From: Aeromonas allosaccharophila
Lineage (GTDB): Bacteria > Pseudomonadota > Gammaproteobacteria > Enterobacterales > Aeromonadaceae
Direction of reading: 5' to 3'
Length of the DNA: 64,000 bases
Assembly (NCBI RefSeq): GCF_000819685.1
Contig: NZ_CDBR01000025.1
Location: 62,001 to 126,000 of the forward strand
Shown here piece by piece: positions 54,243 through 62,567 of this stretch. Position 1 is the first letter of the stretch; each line of letters begins with the position of its first letter. The translations under genes were made by a program, and so were the position numbers. The notes under the pieces were generated by a model that had not been told where the DNA came from, made no database searches, and was given only the letters and a program-made list of their open reading frames with translations.

Positions 54243-54905
54243 TTACACCTCCGCCTTCTGGCCTTTGAGGCGAGCCAGCTCGCGCTCGATCTCGTCATTG
54301 AGCTCCAGCTCGCGGAACTGGGCCTCCAGCGAGGGATTCTGCCCCAATGTGGCCGCCTCCAGCTGGGCTTCCAGCTGATCGACCCGGCCCTGAAAACCGT
54401 CAAAGCGCGCCATCAGCTCGTGCATGCGCTGGTTGTCTACCTGAGCACGGGCACGAATGCGGCTGTGGGCAGTCTGCTCGCGCAGGGTCAGCAGTTTCTG
54501 CTTCTCGCGGGCCTCGGTCAGCTTGGCCGCCAGTCGCTCGCTGTCGGCGGTGAGCTGGGCCAGCACCTCGGCCACCCGGGCCTTGTCCTGCTCCAGCTGT
54601 TCACATTTTTTGGCCTCCGCCAACTTCTCGGTGAGGGCGGCACGGGCCAGATCCTCACGCCCTTTCTGGATGGCGAGCTCGGCCTTGGCCGACCACTCCA
54701 GGATCTGCGCCTGCAACGCCTGCTGGTGACGCTCCAACTGTTTCTGTTCGGCAATCACGCGGGCGGCCTGGGTTCGCATCTCGACCTGTACCTGCTCCAT
54801 CTCTTCGATCATCAGGCGCAGCATCTTTTCCGGCTCTTCACTCTTGTCGAGCAGGCTGTGCAGGTTGGCATTAATCACGTCGGTCAGGCGGCTGAATACG
54901 CTCAT
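54243..54905 (-). CDS. pspA: Phage shock protein A (PspA)
   Basis: This 220-residue coiled-coil protein (ESCRT-III-like, E. coli 222) binds the inner membrane under stress and inhibits PspF otherwise. The amphipathic start MSVFSRLTDVINANLHSLLD and the long helices (about 25-185) are clear. The ATG at 54905 has AAGGAGCC upstream; 55 in-frame upstream codons are not used. A sigma54 promoter lies 46 bases ahead. pspF is not adjacent. Confidence 0.94.
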   Translation of the reverse strand: MSVFSRLTDVINANLHSLLDKSEEPEKMLRLMIEEMEQVQVEMRTQAARVIAEQKQLERHQQALQAQILEWSAKAELAIQKGREDLARAALTEKLAEAKKCEQLEQDKARVAEVLAQLTADSERLAAKLTEAREKQKLLTLREQTAHSRIRARAQVDNQRMHELMARFDGFQGRVDQLEAQLEAATLGQNPSLEAQFRELELNDEIERELARLKGQKAEV

Positions 54906-54950
54906 GGTCTGGCTCCTTGTTGATGGGATGGCTATCTCTCCCCATTGCAT

Positions 54951-54966
54951 TACAAGAGCCGTGCCA
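54951..54966 (-). promoter_or_regulatory. Putative sigma54 promoter of pspA
   Basis: On the minus strand TGGCAC-N5-TTGTA (54966 to 54951) matches the sigma54 -24/-12 consensus TGGCAC-N5-TTGCA at all but one base. It precedes the pspA ATG by 46 bases, as expected for a PspF-driven operon. Confidence 0.85.
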
Positions 54967-55025
54967 AGAAAAATTATTGTTGTTTTACATATAGATGGGA
55001 ATTTATTGAGGAAATTCAAGAACGG

Positions 55026-55071
55026 TTTGTTGGTGAAAATAGCCAACCAAGTGGTGATTTTAACCAACAAA
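55026..55071. promoter_or_regulatory. Putative PspF upstream activating site (19-base inverted repeat)
   Basis: Two 19-base arms (55026-55044 and 55053-55071) face each other with 16 of 19 matching bases, sharing TTTGTTGGT-N-AAAAT-NN-CC. They lie 60-105 bases upstream of the sigma54 -24 element, the expected distance for an enhancer-type activator such as PspF. Confidence 0.6.
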
Positions 55072-55072
55072 A

Positions 55073-55093
55073 AAGGGAGCCAGTGGCTCCCTT
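55073..55093 (-). terminator. Rho-independent terminator of plsC
   Basis: On the minus strand a ten-base stem (AAGGGAGCCA/TGGCTCCCTT) is followed by TTTTTTG. It overlaps the edge of the possible PspF site. Confidence 0.8.
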
Positions 55094-55115
55094 GTCGATT
55101 CAGCTGCGCTATCCG

Positions 55116-55844
55116 TCAGGCGGCGTGGCTGTGGCCCAGCTTGCTGTCCAGTTCGGCCAGCTTGGCCTCCATCCGGGCACGGCAGGTGTCGGAGAGATCG
55201 CGAATGCCGCTGGCACCGTGCTCCTTGCTGCAGACCGGCGCCATCACGTCCACCAGCACTTCGCCGTTGTCCCAGCGATTGAGGTCGATCTGGCCGAAGT
55301 AGCTGGAGCAGACGATGGGCACCACCGGCACCTCAGCCTGCACCGCAGTGTGGAAAGCACCCGCCTTGAACGGCAGCAGACCGCGCCCCTTGGAGCGGGT
55401 TCCCTCCGGGAACATCCAGATGGAGGTGCCGCGATTCTTGATCCGATCCACCACCTGACCGATGGTGCCGATGGCACGGGAGCGGTTGGAGCGGTCGATC
55501 AGCACGTTGCCGGAGAGCCAGAAGATAAGGCCGAAGAGGGGCAGCCAGAGCAGGCTCTTCTTGCCGACCGCCACCACACCAGGCTGTACCGCACCGGTCA
55601 CGGTGAAGATGTCGAAGTTGCTCTGGTGGTTGCAGACGTAAACCGCCGGGCCGACCGATTTGACCTCATCGGCTACCGTCACCTTGACTCGCAGCCCGAT
55701 CAGCGGACAAACCGCGTGATACATGCGGGCGAAGACATAGACGTTGTTGGGATGACGCGGACGAACCAGACAGAGCAGCAGGCCGAACAGGAACCAGAAA
55801 ATGAGCAGCAGACCAAGCAGCAGCACACGGGCAATTTTGAGCAT
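55116..55844 (-). CDS. plsC: 1-acyl-sn-glycerol-3-phosphate acyltransferase PlsC
   Basis: This 242-residue inner-membrane enzyme acylates lysophosphatidic acid to phosphatidic acid. The acyltransferase motifs are NHQSNFD (about 72-78, H-x4-D) and FPEGTRSKGRG (about 145-155), with a hydrophobic N-terminal anchor (1-28). It lies alone between the psp operon and the divergent scs operon. Confidence 0.92.
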   Translation of the reverse strand: MLKIARVLLLGLLLIFWFLFGLLLCLVRPRHPNNVYVFARMYHAVCPLIGLRVKVTVADEVKSVGPAVYVCNHQSNFDIFTVTGAVQPGVVAVGKKSLLWLPLFGLIFWLSGNVLIDRSNRSRAIGTIGQVVDRIKNRGTSIWMFPEGTRSKGRGLLPFKAGAFHTAVQAEVPVVPIVCSSYFGQIDLNRWDNGEVLVDVMAPVCSKEHGASGIRDLSDTCRARMEAKLAELDSKLGHSHAA

Positions 55845-56020
55845 CGAACACCTCGAGTTTTAACTCGGCGCAGTATACTGATCCCCCTTTTAGCGAACAA
55901 GCGTTCGCCAGACAGAACTGACCACCCCGCATCGTACATATGGTCTTATCGAATCCCGCTGACTTGCCCCTGACATTATTGATCGATAGGATATGCACCA
56001 TTCAACAGGGTAGGGCGAGC

Positions 56021-56398
56021 ATGATTTTGCGACAACGCGTGGCGACAAGACTCCTGCTGCTGGTCTGCATTCTGGTGCTCAACTGTGCGGCCCAGCCGCT
56101 GGCCCGGCTGGCCCAACTCGATCAGGCCCTCAGCTGTCAGGCACTGCCTGTGCCAAGCGCCGCGATGGATCAAGAGGATGCCAAACCGGCCAGCCCGCAG
56201 CCCACCAGTTGCCAGCTCAACGGCAAGTGGCTGAGCGCCGCTACCCTGCTCTGCGTTGAACAGATCTTCTTTGCCATCGCCTTCGTGATTACCCTGCTGG
56301 CGCCGCTGTCGCGCCGCTCACCAGCGTTGCCCCCACCTCGGAACATATCTCCGCCTGAACGGCGACTGCATCTTACTCTCTGTGTCTGGCGAGAATGA
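56021..56398 (+). CDS. scsA: ScsA-like small membrane protein
   Basis: The 125-residue product has an N-terminal hydrophobic segment (about 9-26) and a second one (about 76-95: TLLCVEQIFFAIAFVITLL), with five cysteines between and around them. Position just before scsBCD and size match ScsA of Salmonella, whose role in copper tolerance is not well understood. Identification rests mainly on context. The ATG at 56021 follows AGGGCGAGC; the longer frame from 55940 is less likely. Confidence 0.6.
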   Translation: MILRQRVATRLLLLVCILVLNCAAQPLARLAQLDQALSCQALPVPSAAMDQEDAKPASPQPTSCQLNGKWLSAATLLCVEQIFFAIAFVITLLAPLSRRSPALPPPRNISPPERRLHLTLCVWRE

Positions 56399-56449
56399 GT
56401 TAGCCGCGGTTTACACCACCCTAACTTCCATTTTCAAGAGACAGAAAAA

Positions 56450-58492
56450 ATGTCAAACATCATCAAGACGGCCCTGTTGATAGGCGGTCTGCTGTGGCAA
56501 TCCATGGGATTGGCCAGCGACACCGGCTGGCTTGCCAGTCCCCAAAACGATCACGCAAAAGTGCGGCTGCAAGCCGACGCCCGTGATCCCGTCCAAACGC
56601 GCGTGCTACTCAGCCTGGAGCTCGAATCCGGCTGGAAAACCTATTGGCAGAACCCGGGGGAAGGCGGCATTGCCCCTGAAATATTCTGGGATGACCCGCA
56701 AGCTGCGCAGCAGTGGCATTGGCCCGTACCGGAGCGGTTTGAGGTCAGCGGCATCTCGACCCAGGGCTATCAGAAGACCGTCAGCCTCCCCATCACGCTT
56801 GCCCACAGCCGCCGCGAGGCGCTGACGGGCACCCTGCGCCTTTCAACCTGTAGCAATGTCTGCATCCTGACTGACTACCCCTTCACCCTGGCACTGGATG
56901 GCACTGCGCCGGAAGGGTTCGACTTTGCCTACGCCCAGGCGATGAGCAAGCTGCCACAAGCCATGCCGGAGACCGTCATCCTCAAAGCGGGTTATCAGCA
57001 AAACCAGCTGCAGCTGACTGCCGACAACCCGCAGGGTTGGCAGGATCCGCAGATTTTCCTCCAACGGCTGGAGGGCGCCGAATTTGGCAAACCCGAGCTG
57101 GAGGTGCAAGACAACACCCTGATCGCCCGCATTCCGGTCAGCGATGGCTGGCAGGGCGATGCGCCCGACATCCGTAACCAGCCACTCGGCTTGGTACTGG
57201 CCAACGGTGAACAGGCTTGGCAGAGCGAACTCAAGATAGGTGACCCGCTAACCCTGCCGAGTCAGGGGCACTCGCTGCTCTGGCTGCTGGGCGCCGCCCT
57301 GCTGGGTGGCCTGATCCTCAATCTGATGCCCTGCGTGCTGCCAGTGCTGGCACTGAAGCTGGGGTCGGTGTTGCAGCTGGAAACCCGTGAGCGCCGTCCG
57401 GTTCGCCTGCAATTTCTGGCGGCCAGTGCCGGGATCATCGCCTCCTTCTGGATGCTGGCAGCCATGAGCACCCTGCTGCGCGCCACGCAAGGCGCCGTCG
57501 GTTGGGGCATCCAGTTCCAGAGCGTCTGGTTTATCGGCTTTATGGTGGTGGTGACGGCGCTGTTCTGCGCCAACCTGCTGGGGCTGTTCGAGATCCGGCT
57601 GCCCAGCGCTCTCAGCACCCGCCTCGCCACCAGCGGCGGCAACGGCCTCGGCGGCCACTTCCTGCAGGGGAGTTTCGCCACCCTGCTCGCGACCCCCTGC
57701 TCCGCCCCCTTCCTTGGCACCGCGGTCGCCTTTGCGCTGGCAGCGCCACTCGGTCAGCTGTGGCTGATCTTCACCGCGCTTGGCCTCGGCATGAGCCTGC
57801 CCTGGCTGCTGATCGCCGCCTTCCCCCGTCTTGCGCTCTGGCTGCCGAAGCCGGGCCGCTGGATGGGGCGACTGCGCATGCTGCTCGGCCTGATGATGCT
57901 GGGATCCAGCCTCTGGCTGCTCAGCCTGCTCGGCAACCATGTCGGTCAATTCTGGATGCTGATCCTGATGGCGCTGATGCTGGCCGCCCTGCTGCTGGCC
58001 GTCGTGTGGCGCCATGGCATTCGGGGCGTGACCCTGGGGTTGGCGCTGGGCTGCTTGCTGGGCGGGGCCCTGCTGCTGGGCGGCGCCTTTACGATGGAAG
58101 GAAAACCCCAGCGAGATACCGTCAACTGGCAGCCTCTCACGGAGCAAGCCATCCAGGATGCGCTGGCCCAGAACAAGCGGGTCTTTGTCGATGTCACCGC
58201 CGACTGGTGCATTACCTGTAAAGCCAACAAATTCAACGTACTGCTGCGAGATGACGTGCAAAACGCGCTGAGCGCCCCCGATGTGGTGGCCCTGCGCGGG
58301 GACTGGAGCCGCCCCTCTGCCAGCATCGCCGACTTCTTGCGCCAACGCGGTAGCGTGGCCATTCCCTTCAACCAGATCTACGGGCCCGACCTGCAGGGTG
58401 GCGAGATCCTCTCGCCCCTGCTGGACCGCCCGACCCTGCTTGCCACCCTGGCGCAAGCAGGCATTGCCACTTCTCAAGGAGACACCAAATGA
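56450..58492 (+). CDS. scsB: Protein-disulfide reductase ScsB (DsbD family)
   Basis: The 680-residue electron-transfer protein takes electrons from cytoplasmic thioredoxin to periplasmic partners. A signal peptide (about 1-23) is followed by a periplasmic domain with cysteines in STCSNVC (about 127-131). The membrane domain carries NLMPCVLPVLALK and ATPCSAPFLG, and the C-terminal thioredoxin domain has ADWCITCK (about 585-590). It heads the scsBCD part of the operon. The large N-domain distinguishes it from DsbD. Confidence 0.9.
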   Translation: MSNIIKTALLIGGLLWQSMGLASDTGWLASPQNDHAKVRLQADARDPVQTRVLLSLELESGWKTYWQNPGEGGIAPEIFWDDPQAAQQWHWPVPERFEVSGISTQGYQKTVSLPITLAHSRREALTGTLRLSTCSNVCILTDYPFTLALDGTAPEGFDFAYAQAMSKLPQAMPETVILKAGYQQNQLQLTADNPQGWQDPQIFLQRLEGAEFGKPELEVQDNTLIARIPVSDGWQGDAPDIRNQPLGLVLANGEQAWQSELKIGDPLTLPSQGHSLLWLLGAALLGGLILNLMPCVLPVLALKLGSVLQLETRERRPVRLQFLAASAGIIASFWMLAAMSTLLRATQGAVGWGIQFQSVWFIGFMVVVTALFCANLLGLFEIRLPSALSTRLATSGGNGLGGHFLQGSFATLLATPCSAPFLGTAVAFALAAPLGQLWLIFTALGLGMSLPWLLIAAFPRLALWLPKPGRWMGRLRMLLGLMMLGSSLWLLSLLGNHVGQFWMLILMALMLAALLLAVVWRHGIRGVTLGLALGCLLGGALLLGGAFTMEGKPQRDTVNWQPLTEQAIQDALAQNKRVFVDVTADWCITCKANKFNVLLRDDVQNALSAPDVVALRGDWSRPSASIADFLRQRGSVAIPFNQIYGPDLQGGEILSPLLDRPTLLATLAQAGIATSQGDTK

Positions 58493-59232
58493 AATCAACC
58501 CTGAGCGCCCTGCCCCTGTTGGCCTCTTTCTGTGCAGCCCTGCTAACCCCGGCTCTGCACGCCGCCCCCTTCACTGCGGAGCAGGAGGCGCGCATCAAGG
58601 AGCTGATCCGCGAAACCCTGATTGCCAACCCCAAGATCCTCGACGAGGCGGCCGAATCCTGGGAGAAGCAGAACGCGGCAGCCCAAGAGGCGCAGCTTGG
58701 CAACTTCATCAAGGGCAACAAGGATGTGCTGTTCAACAGCGCCACCAGCCCGCGCCTCGGCGCCAAGAATCCCAAGCTGACACTGGTGCTGTTCACCGAC
58801 TACAACTGCCCTTACTGCAAGCAGTTCGATCCCCAGCTGACCAAGCTGCTCAAGGCCTATCCGGACGATCTGGGGCTGGTGATCAAGCTGCTGCCGTTCA
58901 AGGGGCAGACCTCCGCCAAAGCGGCCCAGTACAGCCTGACCCTGTGGCAGCAGGATCCCGCCCGCTTCCTCGACCTGCATGACAAGCTGATGAGCAAGCA
59001 GGGGATGCTGACCGAGGCGGATATCAACAAGGCGCTGGCGGCCACCGGCAATGTGGCGCTCAAACCGGAGGGCAAGGCGACCGAGGAGCTGCGCAACAGC
59101 CTGCGCATCGGCACCATTCTGGGGGTACAGGGCACACCGGCGACGCTTATCGGCAACCAGCTGGTGCCGGGCGCCATCCCCTATGAGGAGCTGGAGCAAC
59201 TGGTGCAGGCCGAACTGGCCAAGCTGGGGTAA
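58489..59232 (+). CDS. scsC: Periplasmic thiol:disulfide protein ScsC
   Basis: The 247-residue exported DsbA-fold protein has a signal peptide (about 1-25), an N-terminal helical segment (AEQEARIKELIRETLIANPK) that in other species drives oligomerisation, and the active site NCPYCKQF (about 105-112). The cis-proline loop is VQGTPATLI. It is kept reduced by ScsB and acts as an isomerase or copper-stress partner. Its start overlaps scsB by ATGA. Confidence 0.9.
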   Translation: MKSTLSALPLLASFCAALLTPALHAAPFTAEQEARIKELIRETLIANPKILDEAAESWEKQNAAAQEAQLGNFIKGNKDVLFNSATSPRLGAKNPKLTLVLFTDYNCPYCKQFDPQLTKLLKAYPDDLGLVIKLLPFKGQTSAKAAQYSLTLWQQDPARFLDLHDKLMSKQGMLTEADINKALAATGNVALKPEGKATEELRNSLRIGTILGVQGTPATLIGNQLVPGAIPYEELEQLVQAELAKLG

Positions 59233-59235
59233 GGG

Positions 59236-59754
59236 ATGACAACAATCAATCCTCAACCCCGCTGGCGACGCTGGGGCAAGGAGGCGCTCTGGCTGCTGCT
59301 GATAGCCATCGTCATCTCCACCCTGATGGATCTGTGGCGCAGCCCGACCCTGCCTGAAGGGGCGATGAGCGCCCCCGTCACCCTGCAGGATGGCAGCAGC
59401 ACGGATCTCGCTACCTTAAGTCAGGGCAAGCCGCTGCTGGTCTACTACTGGGCCAGCTGGTGCGGCGTCTGCCGTTTCACCACCCCGACCGTGCAGCAGC
59501 TCTGGCAAGAGGGTGAAAACGTGCTGACGGTGGCGCTGCGCTCCGGCAATTCGGAGCAGTTAGGCAAGGGGATGAGCAAGAAGGGGCTCACCTTTGCGAC
59601 CCACAACGACCAGTCGGGAGAGCTGGCCGCCAAGTGGCAGGTGGGCGTCACCCCGACCTTCCTCGTCATCAAGGATGGCAAGCTGGTGAGCAGCACCACC
59701 GGCTGGAGCTCGAAGTGGGGCTTGCAGCTGAGGCTCTGGTGGGCGTCGCTCTAG
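59236..59754 (+). CDS. scsD: Membrane-anchored thioredoxin-like protein ScsD
   Basis: The 172-residue TlpA-like protein has one N-terminal anchor (about 17-33: LWLLLIAIVISTLMDLW) and a periplasmic thioredoxin domain with WASWCGVCRF (about 72-81) and the cis-proline VGVTPTFLV. It begins three bases after scsC and completes the operon. Confidence 0.9.
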   Translation: MTTINPQPRWRRWGKEALWLLLIAIVISTLMDLWRSPTLPEGAMSAPVTLQDGSSTDLATLSQGKPLLVYYWASWCGVCRFTTPTVQQLWQEGENVLTVALRSGNSEQLGKGMSKKGLTFATHNDQSGELAAKWQVGVTPTFLVIKDGKLVSSTTGWSSKWGLQLRLWWASL

Positions 59755-59778
59755 CCACACCACATCGTTGCCTTCAAC

Positions 59779-59809
59779 ATGGCCATCCCAACCGGATGGC
59801 CATTTTTTC
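59779..59809 (+). terminator. Rho-independent terminator after scsD
   Basis: The stem GGCCATCC/GGATGGCC (59781-59801) with a CAACC loop is followed by ATTTTTTC. It ends the scs operon. Confidence 0.85.
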
Positions 59810-60031
59810 ATCGCCTTCCCGTGCGCGGCCCTTGCACTGGCCAGACCGACTGGCAACAATAGACGCTCAACTGACACCTCTTCATCCCGCCCCTTAATTC
59901 GTCGCCCAATTCATCGCTTTGGGGGGCCGTTTCCGTTAAAATGACGGGTTTTTGCCGTGCCTGGTTTGCCAATCCCCACCATCAGGCACCCGCAGTGTGA
60001 ATCCGATGATGCCAGTGATGCAGGATCTGCC

Positions 60032-60316
60032 ATGAACAACTACTTTCGGGTGCTGGGCGTCAAGTCCAACGCCAACGAAAACGACATCAAAAGAGCCTAT
60101 CGCCGGCTGTCGAACCAGTACCACCCCGATAAGCTGTTAGGGGCGAGCGAAGAAGAGCGAGAGCTGGCAGCCATCAAGCTGCACCAGGTAAAGCAGGCCT
60201 ATGAAGTGCTGTCCGACCCGAAACAGCGCGCCGCCTTTATCAAGGATTTCAACAACGTTATCGTGACCGATCCCGCTGCTGCCATGCAGGAGATGTGGGA
60301 TCAGTTCTACCCCTGA
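60032..60316 (+). CDS. Small J-domain co-chaperone
   Basis: The 94-residue protein is almost only a J-domain: [23 protein letters not shown], the HPD motif at 31-33 (YHPDKL) and [14 protein letters not shown]. It lacks the G/F and zinc-finger regions of DnaJ. A short tail (75-94) could recruit a client. It would stimulate a DnaK-type ATPase. It leads a run of four close genes, of which the other three are unrecognised. Confidence 0.87.
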   Translation: MNNYFRVLGVKSNANENDIKRAYRRLSNQYHPDKLLGASEEERELAAIKLHQVKQAYEVLSDPKQRAAFIKDFNNVIVTDPAAAMQEMWDQFYP

Positions 60317-60342
60317 TGCCTACGCAGGAAAGAAGAGCCACT

Positions 60343-60873
60343 ATGCAAAAAAAATGGGATCAGGCGCGTATCAAAGCGCTGATAAGTGATGCCAGCGAGA
60401 ACATCGAATCCTATCGGGATCAGGATGACCCCAAGGCGCTGGAACAGTTCACCGGCCAGATGAAGACCCTGCTGCTAGCCGATATGAGCATGCTGGAGTT
60501 TATGCCCGAATATCTGCCGCTGGCCCTCTATGGCCGAGTGCAGTTCCCGGCCAAGACCAAGCCCGAGTGGAACAAATGGCTCACCGGCGGCGTACAACCC
60601 TCATGGGACGAATTCAAGGTGTCGGTGGCGTTCAACAATGCCGATCTGCCGCTGGTCAAAGCGGTACGGGCCCAGAGCGAAGATCAGCTGATCGAAGCCT
60701 GCGCCGTGCTGTTCCAGCTCGACAACCCGCTGCCGCGCGGTGGCCGCCGTGCCGATGACGACTATGAACTGCGTGACGACGAAGATGAAGACGGGGAAGA
60801 TGCCGACGCCGACTACAACGGTGATGGTGACGACGACGGCGATCAGGATATGTACGACGAAGTACGTTTCTAA
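60343..60873 (+). CDS. Unknown protein with a very acidic tail
   Basis: The 176-residue cytoplasmic protein has a helical body (1-130) and a C-terminal tail (138-172) made almost only of Asp and Glu with some Gly and Asn. I recognise no family. The tail includes an EF-hand-like DYNGDGDDD, most likely a by-product of the acidic run. It begins 27 bases after the J-domain gene and so is part of the same transcript. Confidence 0.78.
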   Translation: MQKKWDQARIKALISDASENIESYRDQDDPKALEQFTGQMKTLLLADMSMLEFMPEYLPLALYGRVQFPAKTKPEWNKWLTGGVQPSWDEFKVSVAFNNADLPLVKAVRAQSEDQLIEACAVLFQLDNPLPRGGRRADDDYELRDDEDEDGEDADADYNGDGDDDGDQDMYDEVRF

Positions 60874-60885
60874 TTGGGGCAACGC

Positions 60886-61650
60886 ATGAACAACAGTCTG
60901 ATAGAAATTACCGCCATCGAGATCAAAGAGCTGGCTGTTATCGAACCGAAGCAGGCCAGCGAAAAGTTCGAGCTGATCGCCAAGACCATGTCCGATGAGC
61001 AGCTGGGCGAAGTCATTGAACAGATCGATATCGTCACCCTGACCCAGATCAACGGCCAGCATGACATGTCATTCCCCTCCATCATCGCGGAACTGATGAC
61101 CCCGGAGCGGATCCGCGACATCGTCTGCCAGCAGCCGCTCTACTGGGAAGAGGCGATCAAGAACAACGCCGACGAGCTGCAACAGCACACCTTCGACTTC
61201 CTCAACTACCTGATCCGCACCCAGGATAGCGAAGCGAAGCAGCGCGAGATCCTCGAGTGCGTCGCCGACGATCCGGCCGGTCTCTTCTACCTCGCCATCC
61301 CCTTTATCGAGTTCTACCGTGGCGATCGCTACGAGGATGAAGAAGGCTTCCACGACCCCCTGCACGCGGAAGAGGAAGATCTGGAAGAGGCGCTCTCCTA
61401 CAGCAATCGCCAGCAGAGCGAAGATGCCCATGACTACGCGCTGGATGACCCGCGCAGCCTGCTGATGCTGATCCGCGAGCTGACCCCCGAGGTGGAGAAA
61501 TCCATCAAGGCGCTGCTGCGCAACGAGCACTCCAGCTGGGAAGGGATCATCAACAAGTTCGCCAGCGAGCTGGTGATGCAGGCCAAAGAGAAGAACAAGG
61601 TCGAGGACGAGTACGCCGAAGTCGACGACATGTTCAGCTTTCTGGATTGA
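60886..61650 (+). CDS. Unknown helical protein, third gene of the J-domain operon
   Basis: The 254-residue acidic protein is predicted all-helical, with repeated short helices (MSDEQLGEVIEQIDIVTLTQ, LMTPERIRDIVCQQPLYWEEAI) that resemble HEAT-like or solenoid packing. It has no signal peptide. The ATG at 60886 follows GGGG; a TTG at 60874 is an alternative. Function is unknown. It lies 12 bases after the preceding gene. Confidence 0.75.
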   Translation: MNNSLIEITAIEIKELAVIEPKQASEKFELIAKTMSDEQLGEVIEQIDIVTLTQINGQHDMSFPSIIAELMTPERIRDIVCQQPLYWEEAIKNNADELQQHTFDFLNYLIRTQDSEAKQREILECVADDPAGLFYLAIPFIEFYRGDRYEDEEGFHDPLHAEEEDLEEALSYSNRQQSEDAHDYALDDPRSLLMLIRELTPEVEKSIKALLRNEHSSWEGIINKFASELVMQAKEKNKVEDEYAEVDDMFSFLD

Positions 61651-61661
61651 GGAACCCCGCA

Positions 61662-62567
61662 ATGCAACTAGTGATACGCGACGTCAATCAAGGCCCCTTT
61701 CTCACTCAGGTGCTGCGCTTTGGCCGCGAAAATGAACGGCTGACCGACCAGCAGCTCGCCGCCATCAAGGGCAAGGCGGTGCTGATGAGCCTGAAGTTCG
61801 CCGACAAGTACTACAACAAGTATAAGATGCACCTGCTGGAGCAGGCCGCCCACGACGTGATCGGCGTGGTGAGCCTCGGCCTGCAGGAGCTCTCCCAGCG
61901 CGACACGGCTAAAGCGCTCGCCCTGCTGCAAGCGCCGGAAGGGCCCATCAAACCATTCCAGAAAGGCTGGTCGATGCTGATCTCCGTCAGCAGCAAGCAG
62001 CCCGGCGGCAACAACCTCTTTGGGGATGTGGACGCCCGTCTGCTGGACAAGATCTCCAGCCCGCCGGACGTGGAAGAGTGGCAAGGGTGGCAGGAGTACG
62101 AAAAAGCGCTGGCCGAGCATAACAAGGTCCGCCTGATGACCCTGCTGGATCAGCACTGCTTCGCCTGCGAAAACGACCACCCGACCATGGAAGACAAGCT
62201 GGCCGAAGCGCTGCTCTACCGCATTCTCTGCGGCAATGGCAGCGGCGCCGCCAAACTCAAGGTGAAGCAGGATCTCAAGCGCAAACTGGCGCGGGAGATT
62301 GAGCTCAACGAGGCGTGGTACGACACCGACTATCTGGCCGCCCAGCTGGAGCTGCTGCTGGCAGAGCTGCCGGGCGAACTGATCGCCGGTCTGCGTCAGG
62401 ATCTCAGCAAGGGGTTTGTCCCCAACCTGCTGCACACCCTCGGCTTTGTGCGCCAGTATCAGCTGCTGCAAAAAGAGAACGCCTCGCCGGAGAAGCTCGA
62501 CAACTTCGAGATGCGCGCCGGTCTCAAGCACCCGCTGCTCGGCTGGCCGCTCTACCACGACTTCTAA
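61662..62567 (+). CDS. Unknown protein, fourth gene of the J-domain operon
   Basis: The 301-residue soluble protein has an opening MQLVIRDVNQGPFLTQVLRF and several helical segments. It carries a CFACENDHPT stretch (about 165-174), with two cysteines and a histidine that might bind metal, though the pattern is too short to claim a zinc site. The ATG at 61662 follows GAGGAAC. I recognise no family. A terminator follows it, closing the operon. Confidence 0.75.
   Translation: MQLVIRDVNQGPFLTQVLRFGRENERLTDQQLAAIKGKAVLMSLKFADKYYNKYKMHLLEQAAHDVIGVVSLGLQELSQRDTAKALALLQAPEGPIKPFQKGWSMLISVSSKQPGGNNLFGDVDARLLDKISSPPDVEEWQGWQEYEKALAEHNKVRLMTLLDQHCFACENDHPTMEDKLAEALLYRILCGNGSGAAKLKVKQDLKRKLAREIELNEAWYDTDYLAAQLELLLAELPGELIAGLRQDLSKGFVPNLLHTLGFVRQYQLLQKENASPEKLDNFEMRAGLKHPLLGWPLYHDF

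Noticed and set aside
54906-55070. A 55-codon N-terminal extension of pspA
   Set aside because: It runs across the sigma54 promoter and activating site; the ATG at 54905 has a strong ribosome binding site and the canonical PspA start.
57248-58498. A 416-codon minus-strand frame opposite scsB
   Set aside because: It is an antisense shadow rich in Gln and Gly; scsB has intact cysteine motifs.
60805-60850. EF-hand-like DYNGDGDDD in the acidic-tail protein
   Set aside because: The stretch lies in a run of Asp/Glu without the flanking helices needed for an EF-hand.
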